Shown here: positions 49,453 through 60,600 of the stretch, piece after piece
Layout: each line of letters opens with the position of its first letter
How positions within the stretch are numbered: position 1 is the stretch's first letter
Notes under the pieces: generated by a model
The model's input: only the letters and a program-made list of their open reading frames with translations
Databases searched by the model: none
Told to the model about the DNA's origin: nothing
Position numbers and translations under genes: made by a program
Source: Asterias amurensis
Lineage: Eukaryota; Echinodermata; Asteroidea; Forcipulatida; Asteriidae
DNA length: 64,000 nucleotides
Direction: 5' to 3'
NCBI RefSeq assembly: GCF_032118995.1
Contig: NC_092648.1
Coordinates: 22,534,450 to 22,598,449 of the forward strand

Positions 49453-52400
49453 CAAGATGTTTTCCTTTACCTTGGTCACTCTTGTACCGATAATGTTGAT
49501 CACTTTCCAGTCAGACACACACACTGATCGAGGCTTGGAGGGGTCAGGGGTGATGGTGCCTTGCCACATTCTGAAGGAGAAAAGTAATAGAATCAGAACA
49601 TGTAAACAAATAGTTAATTGTCTGACATAAGATCAACCCTCGCAGAGTCTTTCCTGAAGGCTTCCCAGAGGCTTTCCTGAAGGGTCGAAAATGCAAAGCC
49701 TTTTAACTTTTTTTGTTACTTTTATACAATAGATCTTTTTGGTTGGTGAGCTGTTTGTGACAGCTTATTCTATTTTCTCAAAAAGTGAACCACAATTTAT
49801 ACATAAATATTTGGTTTGCGGTTGCGTTTTAGCTGTGTACATTGTTTAAGAAAGAACTTTTCCTGTTGTTCTTGTACATGTACTGCAGAGTAACTTTTAA
49901 AATTCTGTGACTTATAAAGATTTTGTTGTCATTCATTTTTTTTTTTAAGTATTACCGATCTATGACCCTACTTTTAAGTTTGAAACAAAAAGCATGAATT
50001 CACCTGCTCAGGTAATCGTGTGATAAAACCATCAAAACCCTTTGCTGACACTCATCAACCTATTACAAAATAAAAAGTTAATTGCCATATTATTATTATT
50101 AATAATCCATCAATTAAATTCCTTACAAAATAATGTATTTATAACAAGTTTGAAATGACCCCTGTAAAAGCTCTTAACAAAGTTTGATTAGTTTTGAACT
50201 TGTATCACACACATGCCTTATTATCTGCAGTTATTGTTTCTAGAGCTAATATATTTGCAATTTTGTTATGAGTCGGAGCATTTTAGAACTTAAAATTCTT
50301 GGCATTTACAAACGCACAGATAAATAATGAGTAACTCTTTGCAGATCTTGTATTCGACAAACTCTAACACCAATTTATTTATTATTGACACATAGCGATT
50401 TTTGTTCCTACATCAGTGGTTTTCCCAACTGTTGTTCTTAAAATGGAAACGGGAAAAAATGTGTACACATGATTGCGACTGTGTACATGTACAGCCCACA
50501 AACATAAACAATTATACATGTACCTTGATAGAAAGAGTTTGTGGAACTGTGTAAAAGATATCTTTGATATTATTGTTTGTTTTACAACGTTACTATGGAA
50601 ACAATAAACCAAACCGTTTTTGACCTACCTGCAGGAAACTGATATCACCTGATTCTCCATCAAAGTACTGGTCTGGGAAGTTAGCGAGCTTTCTTGGTTT
50701 TAAATCTAGATTCCTCAGGGAGTGTTCCTGGGAGAACCTGAAGGTGGTGGAAAATTATACACCTAAAATTATTCAGTGGTAAACATTCAGCGCTAACATC
50801 GGAAGCTTTGAACTGTGAAATTCATAGAAGAGTACAATCTGAATACCAGGCAATTAAACAAAAATTGGAAATAAATAATGGCAATTCAACCAAGTTTGTT
50901 TACCTAGTATAAATATATATTGTATGAAATTTAACACAACAGTGCTTGCACTAACCTCATGAATTGTCTCGAAGTCAGCTGTCCAGTTTGTAAACTTCTC
51001 TGGAGTGAACAAAACACTGTATTCCTATTAGATGTTCCCTGCATTGAGAAAGGAGATACAGTTTCAAACATCTTTTGATTGCTTCTGGTACATCAGTTGT
51101 TTTTAAGGTGTGTTGTCACTCAGGCTTCGAGAAAGACTCTACTGATTAAAAACGTCTGGCCATGAACTACCTTTTGCATACAAACATCTTTGAACACACA
51201 GACATTTTTACTGTAAACAGCTATTCAAAAAAAGGAGAAATGTGGATTTGGATTAAGTGTCCACACACATTTCAAAAACTTACATCGCAATCTTTTTCAC
51301 CTACATGTAGGTTTATGTATGCTTTTCTTAGCAAAGTAGAATATAATGATCCACACAACATGCCTCGAAATTGCGTGGTTTTCCTTTTACTTTGACAACT
51401 AACACGGTCGACCATTTTGTGGAGTATGGCCGACCAAGGCAACGTGTCCCTTTTTAGACACAAACCTTCTTCTGGCCGATGGCTTGGTCGTCATTCAGCA
51501 GCTCCAGTCTTTTCTTCTCTGCCTCTTTCTTCTCTATACTCTCCCTTGTTAGGGGATTGAAATTATTGTGTCCAGGTAGCAACCGGAAATAACGTTTCTT
51601 GACCGAGTCATAATAAAATCCTGGAATCTGTGCTTTGACATTAAGGTTATCAAATTCCAATTGATGAAGAGACATGAAGACACCCCCTTGCATAGGTACC
51701 TTAACTTTCAGCCAACTTTTGTCAATTTGAAATGAATTTCCCATCAAGATAATATTTAAAAAAAAGTTAAATTGAATTGTATTGAATTGAAATGAAAGAG
51801 TGGGGGTTATCCCAATGTTTCTCGTTCGCACAGCAAGTACCCTTGTTATTAGGTCTCGTCATCAGGCTCTTGTGAGCCGCATAAACAGTGATTAACTTCT
51901 TTAGGCATGAAGCACCTTTGGCTTCATTTCCCAATGTAGCCTGTATTTACCATTATAATACCAGGGGCATAAACTGAAGTGAGCAAAAGGATATCTTTGA
52001 CGGCTGTAGTCGCTGGTGGTTGTCCCGATGATGTAGAGGCTGCACTCCCTGCCCCGCCGCTACTGCCTGCTACAGATTCACCAGGGCTGCAATGTCCACT
52101 GCTTACTCCCTGAGATTTTACCCTCGCTTGTTTATTAGAATTGCCGCCGGAGCCTCTTGCTCCTATACAACCACAGGGCGATGAATGCGATCGACTTTTC
52201 CTACAACCTCCACAATGTTTCGTTGTATTCCATGGTTTTGGCTTCTGATGAGATACACCAGAACCAGATGCTCCTGGGGTTCTGTCGTCAAAATGTCCAG
52301 AGCCAGATGATGACCTTTGACCTCTACTACTACTAGTAGCAACCGATGGTTTCTCGTCTCCGTCAGGGGGATGGTTGCTATGGTGATTATTATCCCACTG

Positions 52401-52499
52401 ATGTTTACCACCCTGATGAAATCTGCTCTTGTTTGAAGGTTTTCTCTTTTTCCATTTCCATTGCCAGTTTCTGCGTTGTGGGGGCGATGTTTCTGACAT
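45542..52499 (-). CDS. DCAF4: DDB1- and CUL4-associated factor 4 (WD-repeat protein), complete
   Basis: WD-repeat substrate receptor thought to dock on DDB1 in CUL4-RING ubiquitin ligases. Thirteen coding exons: 52,499-51,995; 51,629-51,466; 51,038-50,956; 50,737-50,629; 50,059-50,004; 49,570-49,471; 48,968-48,913; 48,194-48,133; 47,870-47,769; 47,243-47,143; 46,698-46,525; 46,187-46,073; 45,726-45,542. They sum to 1,812 nt, 603 aa plus stop, with every phase consistent (human protein about 495). Family signatures: IPGFYYDSVKKRYFRLLPGH with NPLTRESI (from residue 170), NHSDVLAQVF, PVLYNGTRRGEILGCDLRS, NYMVASDMSGQVKLWDLRQC, VGQDSYTRLWSLHDATLLRT, and a C-terminal NLYWYP. The N-terminal 168 residues are low complexity (basic, then Ser/Gly-rich) and longer than in vertebrates. 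ATG at 52,499 is chosen because in-frame stops lie just upstream. A 5' UTR acceptor (ggggcag) sits at 52,568, so a non-coding exon should lie upstream. Introns 1 and 7 look U12-type. Confidence 0.95.
46333..46470 (+). repeat. Dispersed repeat F, copy 4, in DCAF4 intron 11
   Basis: 'ggcctgatacgtcacaaggg', 'ggcaattgcctcca', 'tgtggtccccctggaaatg' match the first half of the 43.5-kb copy with more divergence. Right half decayed. Confidence 0.5.
47398..47500 (+). repeat. tRNA-derived SINE head in DCAF4 intron 9
   Basis: 'gtagcctgtaggtagagcac' resembles an A box and 'gcagtttcaaatctcgctcc' a B box at normal tRNA spacing. Decayed tRNA-like head without cloverleaf potential; its body runs toward the C/A tract at about 47,511-47,530. 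Confidence 0.5.
48195..48912 (-). other. DCAF4: U12-type intron, GT-AG class (DCAF4 intron 7)
   Basis: The minus-strand donor AT|GTATCCTTTCAG fits the minor-spliceosome consensus GTATCCTT. The branch motif TTCCTTGAC (branch A at 48,211) matches the U12 consensus TTCCTTRAY and lies 16 bases from the AG at 48,196-48,195. There is no strong pyrimidine tract. Joining gives codon AT+A and continues the frame (phase 2) into a 62-bp exon, whose phase-1 end fits the next exon. The 718-bp intron also holds a 230-bp fold-back element. Confidence 0.8.
48306..48535. mobile_element. Fold-back element in DCAF4 intron 7
   Basis: The left arm 'acctcttttgagtggtgttg ... ggtggtggacaact' pairs with the inverse of the right arm ('agttgtcaaccaccggttct ... 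actactcaaaagagatgtg'). The middle repeats 'gacgatcaga' and 'tgatcatcttc', giving an inner stem. About 230 bp, non-coding. Confidence 0.65.
49100..49453 (+). repeat. tRNA-derived SINE with (CAAT)n and (ATT)n, DCAF4 intron 6
   Basis: 'gtcgtggtcgagtggataag' (A box) and 'gttttgagttccggtcgtga' (B box) form the tRNA-like head. The body has 'cttgagcaagatatttaact' and 'ctctccaccatggggtaaat', shared in part with the SINE at 41.1 kb. A (CAAT)n tract at about 49,292-49,324 and the terminal 'gtaaagcgctataattttt' with (ATT)n at 49,416-49,453 complete it. It ends 18 bases downstream of the exon-6 donor in gene direction. Confidence 0.75.
51323..51455. repeat. MITE family B remnant in DCAF4 intron 2
   Basis: 'gtagaatataatgatccaca', 'cgaaattgcgtggttttcct' and 'aactaacacggtcgaccatt' match the left arm of family B. 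It then jumps directly to the right end 'ccaaggcaacgtgtcccttt', so the centre and right arm are deleted. It ends about 10 bases from the DCAF4 exon-2 donor. Confidence 0.65.
51630..51994 (-). other. DCAF4: U12-type AT-AC intron (DCAF4 intron 1 of the coding region)
   Basis: The minus-strand donor reads GTCAAAG|ATATCCTTTTG, exactly the ATATCCTT consensus of AT-AC minor introns. The acceptor reads CAAAGCAC|AGATTCC. A branch motif ACCTTAAT (branch A at 51,641) sits 11 bases before the AC end, in the usual 10-16 range. Removing 365 bases joins G to AG and gives VKEIPGFYYD, aligning with VPELPGFYFD of vertebrate DCAF4. No GT-AG choice gives as good a join. Confidence 0.85.
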
Positions 52500-53657
52500 G
52501 ATCGCAAGTTTACTTGTTGAAGGCACTCATCATCATCTCCCTCACAGTGATCACATTCAAATAAAACCTGCCCCAAAAAATAATAGATCATTATATTAAA
52601 CATTTTCTCCAATAGACCGTATGGAATATGGCATCGACATTCAAATAAACTGCCCTACAACATAGTAAAAGCGTGTGCGTGGGCAGTGGGCGTGTGTCAT
52701 GCACGTGCCATAGAAATCAAACTGGGAATGCTACGTGCTGCGGGTTCATTGACATTGGACCATGGAGGTTGTTGGACATTGATGATGAACGTGTTTAGAC
52801 GTGTTTAGACGTGCAAATGGGCACTTTCATATCCCAAAAAGGGGTTATTCGATACGGCCTTTGACTAACTAAACAAAACACAAAGCAAAATTTACACCAC
52901 ACTGAACAGCATGCAGGGAGAAACTTTCTCAGAAAGGCAAACAAGCAAATAAAAATTAAAGGGAAGCACACACAACAAGTTAACACTGACACTTTCATTC
53001 ATTCAAGTCCATCATCATGAATATCCTCCACTGCAGTCTACTTACCTATTAATTTAACAGAAGTAACTTCTCTATACTAGTTTAGTTACAAATTTCTTTG
53101 GTCTTTAACTCGATGATTGACAGGCTTGCCCACCTTCTGCTGCTTCTGACCTTGTTTATTGACAGACGGTAACAGACAAGGGCGCCCTCTTTCGTCGTAA
53201 CCGTCGAACTGGTGAGCCCTTGAATTGTCTCTAGACGCCTCGCTTGGTTTTCTATGAGTAATTGTTGAATTGCTCCGACTATTTTAAATTTCTCTAAAAG
53301 CGGTGCGTTCAAAATCAACGGTTACATCTTTTGCAAACAAACGTCCGAAAATGTCAAAGTAACAGCACTCGGTAAGCTTTAACAAATGAATAAATGCTGA
53401 AGAAGTATAATGTATTTCTAATTTATTTACCAAACCTCGTAAATAATATGTTATAGCCCCTTTTCCCCTTTATTTATTTGTACGCAAATTTTCTCGCCAG
53501 TACGCTACTTATAACTTAGTCTACACCGTATGTGTCCGTACATATACAGTTGACTGAACATGGAACTGACATTTTTTGTGACGTGACGCATGACGGTCAA
53601 AGACTGTAATTTGAATGATCCCAGCAATGTCCGACTTTATTTCCCCGAAGAAAAAAA

Positions 53658-53790
53658 GGATAACTTTCCGTATGGCGCCACCACCTTTTCACTCTTTTTT
53701 AGAAAAAGGGATATCTCATTGAGGTAAATTAGATACTATATTATTTCATATCGAATGAAAAAGTGGTGGCGCCATACGGAAACTTTCCCA
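53658..53790 (+). mobile_element. MITE family E, copy 2, DCAF4-KNL1 intergenic
   Basis: Begins 'ggataactttccgtatggcg' and ends 'ggcgccatacggaaactttc'. Inverse arms carry the self-complementary TGGCGCCA. The interior 'agaaaaagggatatctcatt' is shared with the adjacent copy. Confidence 0.8.
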
Positions 53791-53793
53791 TTA

Positions 53794-53930
53794 GGGATAA
53801 CTTTCCGTATGGCGCCACCACTTTTTCACTCATTTTTACAGAAAGGGATATCTCATTGAGGTAAAAATTAGATACTATATTATTTCATATCGAATGAAAA
53901 AGTGGTGGCGCCATACGGAAACATTTCCAA
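53794..53930 (+). mobile_element. MITE family E, copy 3, adjacent direct duplicate
   Basis: Starts four bases after the previous copy, same orientation, nearly identical ('tcactcatttttacagaaag' versus 'tcactcttttttagaaaaag'). Ends 'gccatacggaaacatttcc'. Either a tandem duplication or two insertions at one hotspot. Confidence 0.8.
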
Positions 53931-54383
53931 AATTAGCGTCATCCGCAAAAAAAGATGTGAAAATAACCATAGTTAGACTAGGCCCTATATTTTCTTTTCA
54001 AAATCAAATACTTAATAGGATTGTGCACTTGTAGCTATGGCTTCGCATATATATTAGATAATTAGGCTATATAAGCACAGCATACATGACATGACTGGTG
54101 GTAACACGGATTTCCGTCTTTATTGTTTAGTTAGGCCTTTTTGTTTGAGTTTTGTCTCTTCCTCCCCATACCAGACGAAGGGAATTCACTATTATTTAAT
54201 GGTGGTCTCTTGCCCCTCTTCATTTCAAGACGAGGAAAAAAAAAAACGAGTAGCTTGTTAATGTGCTGAGGTTGCACTGGAATAAACGACAACTGAAAGG
54301 CGGGAGTTGAAAACAGCTAAATAGAGCAATTTTGTTTGATTCGGATACCTACCTACTTATCAATAAAGAAATACCTCTGATTT

Positions 54384-54440
54384 TAGTTGCGATAACGTAA
54401 CCCTCCTGCGGATGGCAGGAGGGTTACGGTATCGCAACTA
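54384..54440. repeat. 57-bp near-perfect hairpin upstream of KNL1
   Basis: The arms TAGTTGCGATAACGTAACCC... and its inverse ...GGGTTACGGTATCGCAACTA have one mismatch in about 26 pairs and a loop of about four bases (GGAT). It lies 190 bases before the KNL1 ATG, so it may be in the promoter or 5' UTR. Confidence 0.75.
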
Positions 54441-54630
54441 CTCTGATTTCAACCCTGTATTTAAAAGTTGGAAAACGAAGTAAGGCTCTCAAGTCTTACT
54501 GGAGTGTAAGATTGCCAGTGTAAAGTTATAGATAAATTTTAATACTTTTAATGTTCCAATTGCCAAGAGTGTAATCCTAATATTTTTTTCCAAAATTCAG
54601 GGTTTGCTGTTCTGAATTGACGACTTTAAA

Positions 54631-57600
54631 ATGAGTGGAATCCGGTTTGCATCGGACATGGAGAACCCTGTGTAAGTCAGTCTAATTTTTATGCCTCAAA
54701 TTGATTTATCAACGAGGAAATTTTAACACGGTGACAGAGCTCAAAATAGTGGAGATTGAAAGAGAACAGGTGATGGTGGTAAATTCAGGAATACGCGCCC
54801 CTTTACAATCTGAGGTTGAAGTGGCCACTGACGCAAGTCTATGCTGAATGATGATGAAACCTTTTTACAAAGGAAAATATGGCTTTACATCCTGATTGCT
54901 TTATTAATAGAACCATTTATCAGGCCTGGCAACCACATCAACCATGCCATCAATGGGTCAAGCATACTAACCTACCTTTAATAACAAAAGAAACAATTTG
55001 TTGTTCTCTTCTTTCCTGTTAACAGTCCAGTTGGATCCAGGGCCAAACCAAGAAAGAGGCGATCCTCTGTAAGTAGTTGTTAAAATATTGATACTTCATA
55101 AAATGCAGTACCTAGTGTTAGGTTTTTTTCTTCTAATTCACTTACATAGTGAACACTGTAATTTGTTTACAAATGTAGCGTATGGAAATGCTTGAAATTA
55201 TACAAGAAGTCTTTCTAAGTTTCATATTCAGATGAAAAAACATATAGATTGTTTTTTTGGTTTTTATGTTAACAATGTTTTACAATCAAATTTTTTACAA
55301 TGCTTTGTTTTATAACTAATCCAACCGACTTTATATTTATCTTTAAATGTATTTGATAACTTGCTTGTTATTTTTTTGTCAATTACACTTTTTGATAACA
55401 CTGAAGAACCCTATGAGTTTTAACTTTTTACTGTTGCATTGACCTTTGTAAATGCATTTCCACAACACTGAAATTTTATCACAACGATGTTCTGTTTTGT
55501 GCAGATTTTGAAGTCCCCATCAAGAAATGCCCTTCATGACTTGGATCCCAATACTGGTGAAGAGCGAGATACAACCAGGTACAAGAGTTTAAAACATGCA
55601 GTCTAAAACTGTAATGCACAGGTCGATTATTTGTGTCTGTTTTTGGGGTGGGGGGGGGGCCTGCAGTTTCTTTTGAAACTCGCTATCACAGAGACGAAGG
55701 ACTTGGGTTTTTTTAATGATCAAACCTGTAGACTTTTGTTTGTGGCAAATTCTCTGAAATGTAACATGCTACTTCATCAGGGAGTGTCATCTCCATGATT
55801 TATGCTTCCTTGCTCTCTGATTTATGTGATCCAATAATCCGGTTTAGGGGTTTCTATATAATCCCTGTTTTATTTGTTTATTCGTTTAGTTATTACACAT
55901 GCAACGGCACAATTAATGCCAGTAACAGGATGAATAGGAAACAAGAAAAAAGGTTCAGTTTGAGATGTTGGAGGAAAACCTCAAATGGGGGAAACCAGAA
56001 AGTTTATCTTGGTTTTAGGTTTTTCTCATAATCTTCTTGATCATTACCATTTTCTTGAAAGAAGTACAACCAAAGGACCACTTTGTAGTTTCTTGTATTT
56101 CTGGTGATGCACAGAGTCTGTAAACCCCTTGAATTGTAAAATCCGAGAGGTTCTTGGTCTAGAAGAAGCGGGAACCCAGACCACAAACATCAAATTTTAT
56201 CCCTAAATTGTATTTTTTTTTCCACTTTATAGTCATGCCAAGAAGAAGAAACGTCTCTCATCAAGAAGAGTCAGCTTTGCCAACACGTATCAAGTCCAGT
56301 AAGTATTGAAACCTTCATATAATAATATTAATGATAATAATAATAATAATAATAATAGGGTTTCACGCCTGAAGGCTGGTCTCGTACAATCATTTACTTT
56401 TTACATTATTTCATTGAAGTTTTGGTTGATTTTTTTGGCCCGTTGAATAATAAGCTTCATGATTAATTGTTAATAAATGTTACATGACATCCAGCCATGA
56501 AACAATCTATTGGCTTTATAAGTGCAGTGTCTTTGTGCATTGAACTGCCCCGATGGAATTCTAATGAAGATTTTGTTTTCTCTCATTCCCGCTCTGTCCA
56601 ATTGCAGAGAATTTCTGACTGCACAGCAGCTGAACATTTTGGAGGATACAAAGGCTGAACAAGAAGACACTCAGCCGTTCTCTCCAGAGAAGATAGACCA
56701 ACAAGCACCAGCAAGCAGCACATTAGCACCTCCTATATCAGGGTTTGTTCTTAAATTGTTCAGTAGCTAGCCAGCAGTAAGCTTGGGCGGGTTTTGATTT
56801 TGTGGTATATCGTTGCCATAAACCGCGGTATTCTGTATAACAGGGAACTTTTTGAACAAAACAAAAACAAAAACCACCGAAACCACTGAACTAGGAGGCT
56901 AACTACACATTTCTAAATCGGCTTTTCTCAATGACCATTGTTTCTTTTCTCTACAATTAGGTCATCGTCTGCAAACACTGGACAACATGCGGATGTTTCT
57001 CAATCACGCCAGCCTGATACATCTGTTGGACCCGGGCATTGCATTCGAGGTAAAAAGTTCATTACAACCCTTTGAGCCCAAATCGTGAATTTGTTTGACT
57101 GCACTATACCCTGCTTGAGCCCCAGTGGCGTCTTTATTCGACTGTGCACTATACCCTAATTGAACCTCAATGGCGGTTTTAGGCAACAAAGATAAAACAC
57201 AAAAAGCACTCAAGCCGAGCAAAAAGGTTATAAAGCAATAGTTTTGTCCATGTTCATCCTTCATATCCAAACTTGTGGTTGCCCAATGATGGGCACACTG
57301 AAACCAAACTAATGGATTGATGACTAAAATTTACGGTCACAGATCTGTGGTATCGTTAGTTACTCTATTCTCATTATTATTTGTTCAACTAGAGAATGGG
57401 AATTAATTTATGTTTCTTAAAACCTATAACTTGTCATACCTATAAGATACAGACATTTTGTGTTAAGCACGTCCTTTATATAAAACCCATTTAAGATATT
57501 TTTAAATTATTTTTTTAGGTCTTGACATTCTTCTGTCTGGTCCAATAAAGAAACAGTCCGCGACGGAATCCTTCCCAAAGATGCTGCACTGTCCAGAAGG

Positions 57601-60600
57601 GAGCATCGTAGAGCCTCCTGTAGGGGCCATGTACCCAAGCGATGGCACAGCTCACTTGCCTTCGATTGACGAAGATTGTGAGGTATCTATGGAAAGACAC
57701 GGGCCTGAGACGAATACCAACGAGAGATCAGATCTAAAAGATGCGCAACAAAATTGGCCAGGGCTGACAATTAACCCTGACACTGCCGGCTTGATTGGAC
57801 CAGCTTACCACTGCAGGCTCCCAGTAAATGAATCCATGAGCAGCTCCCATCATGGCTCTTTGAGTGCTTCATCGGCTGACCAAAGCAAAGACCAGATCTT
57901 TGATCTTCATGACACTTTGTATTTTGAATCTACCAGCGGTCGTGATCAGTTCTTGTCAGTTTTTGCAGATTTAGGGGAAGGCAAGCCACTAGAGGAACCT
58001 GTTTTTGCAAAGAAAGACACCTCCTCTTTTCTGAAATCTTTCATGAGTTCAGGCGACACACTGGCTTCACAAAGTCCCCCGAAGAAACAGGATAACTTCT
58101 TGCCAGTTTTTGCAGATTTGGGGGAAGGGAGGCAACTAGAAGAACCTGGTTTTGCAAAGAAAGATACCTCCTCTTTTCTAAAGTCCTTCATGGGGTCAGG
58201 CGACACATTGGCTTCACAAAGTCCCTCGAAGAAACAGGATACAAAGAGTTTCTTAAATTCCTTGTTTGGGAATGAAGAGAATCAGCGCAACAATGAGACC
58301 AACCAATCCACAATCACTACATCAAGGTTAGATGAACACACCTCCATTTTTGACCAGAATGCCTTGGTATCAGAAATGGAATTCACAACTTGTGTCAGCA
58401 ACAAGGAAACGGAGGGATGTCGGAGAATGGAGCCTAGTGCTTTCTTTAAGTCTCTGATTCAAACGGAATCAAGAGGTAGTTTGGACTCTTTTGGGCATTC
58501 AACATTTCCAAGCGATGACAGCCAGAAAACACGTGTCTTTGGCCAGAATGAGGCTACAGGTGCTATGGACTTCACTACATGCATCAGTGGTGTGATCAAA
58601 GAAGCCGGCAGCGTTCTTCATGCGTCTAAACAGCAAGATGTAACGATGAGATTTGGAGAAGACCCTGCTGCCAACATGGAGCTCACTCAGTGTATGGATG
58701 CTTCGCAAAAGAAGCCTACTTGCTCCGTTCAGAAGCCTAGTGGTAGAGTGGGTAGGCCGCTGGAAGATATCACCAGGATATTCGATGGACAGATGGGTGG
58801 AGGTGAGATGGAACTGACGACCTGTGGTGTCATTGCTGACTCTTATAACAGGTCAAAAGCTGAAAATGGGCAAAAGAACATCTTGAATAACAAAGATGCA
58901 GATACTGCTGTGACGTCTTGTTTGGAGGGCCAGCCCTTTCCACTAAGCGTGCATAAGAACGACAACACCAGAATCTTTCATCATACAGAAACTGCCGCTG
59001 GCATGGAGATGACAGTGTGCTTGGAAGGTAAACCCTTCCCACTACAATTATCTGAAAATGGCTCCAGTGCAGATTTATCTAAGAATCTTGAGAAAACCAG
59101 AATCTTCCAAAGCAACGAAGCTACTGCTGCCATGGAGATGACAACTTGTTTGGAGGGGCAGCCCTTCCCCCTGAAATCGCAAGACAGTATCTCCGGTAAC
59201 AACTCTCGTAAGACCCTGGAGAAAACCAGAGTCTTCCAAAGCAACGAAGCCACAGCTGCCATGGAGATGACAACTTGCCTAGAGGGGCAGCCCTTCCCTC
59301 TGGAATCGCAAGTCAGTATCTCCGGTAACAACTCTCATAAGACCCTTGAGAAAACCAGAATCTTCAATTGTGATGAAACCACAGCTGCCATGGAAATGAC
59401 AACTTGCCTAGAGGGTAAACGGTTTACTCAAAAATCACACGGAAATCTTCCAAGCATAGATTCTTCGAAGGACCTACAACAAGATGCTGAAGCCCCCAAC
59501 TTCCCTCAGTCTAATTTAGAGGTAGACGTTACAAGATTATTCAGTCCGAACGATACATCTTGTGGGATGGACATGACAGAGTGTATGGATGAGAGACCAC
59601 CTTCTTCTCTCTCAGGGGCAGTCGACAAACCTCAGGGGATCTCAAGAAGCCCAGTTGATGAGAAGACTGAAGCATTCTGTGGTATTCCATTTATTGGATC
59701 ACCTTTTGATGAGGATGACCCATTTGAGGTTGATAAGACCCAAGTGTTTAAGCAAGAGGACACTGCTGGTATGGACTTCACAGCCTGTGTTGGAGGGTTG
59801 CTCCCTAAAACAAATCCTACAAAGGTGACCGATCGTGGAGAACAATCTGTAATTGCAAGAAAGACAACCTCATCTCAAAAGTTGAATGATGAAGGTCAAC
59901 GCCATGGCTTAACGCTTGGGTCTGATAAGGTTCAAGATGATTGCACAAGGAGATTCGCATCAACAGACGACACTGCCAGAATGGAGTTGACAACTTGTGT
60001 TGCTAGTGAGGTATCTTATACCCCAGCTGGCACTGACGATAATCTTCCACGAGGCGGGCAAGGTGAGAGCACACAGATCTTTTCTCAAGGAGAAACAGCA
60101 CAGATGGAACTGACATCTTGCCAACTGCAACCACTGCCCGCCCTGGCTTTTCTTTCAAGCAAAAGATCCCCACGTAAAGCCCCCATGGATCAGACTACTA
60201 GAATGGAAATCACAGCCTGTATCGGTGGGATTTTCCCGATAATGTCATCGGATCCATCTCAGGCTGACCATCAGCAAGACAAGACCAGGGTGTTCAGCCC
60301 AGTGGATCATGCAGCTGGCATGGAGATGACCCAATGCGTTGGAGGTCTTGATTTGCATTCCGTTGAGACAGGAGGACAGTCCGAAAATCTCAAAGAGCAC
60401 ACACGAGTGTTTACTTCAGAAGACACCGGTAAGATGGAGATGACGAGCTGCATCGGCGGCCTGCTCCCGCAGCCGTCGGGGATTTACAGCTTGGAAGCAG
60501 GGAGTAGAGAGGTACAACCCAGCCACTTACACCTACCTAGGATGGCTCCAACCGGAAGGTCTACTGAGCAAGCTGCTCCTCAGGACCAGACCCGTATCTT

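Larger units (their letters stand above)
52500..54630. promoter_or_regulatory. Head-to-head intergenic region between DCAF4 and KNL1
   Basis: The start codons of DCAF4 (minus, 52,499) and KNL1 (plus, 54,631) face away from each other across 2.1 kb. The DCAF4 side begins with a 5' UTR segment (52,567-52,500) behind an acceptor, so its transcription start is further right, possibly near 53,000-53,400. The rest holds two palindromic MITEs (53,658-53,928) and a 57-bp hairpin (54,384-54,440). A shared bidirectional promoter is plausible but no core promoter element is obvious. Confidence 0.5.

Noticed and set aside
51995-52095. GT-AG alternative for DCAF4 intron 1 using GGA|GTAAGC
   Set aside because: It keeps frame but removes the conserved residues before IPGFYYD and needs an ACAG acceptor with no pyrimidine tract. 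The AT-AC reading restores VKEIPGFYYD and has a matching branch site.
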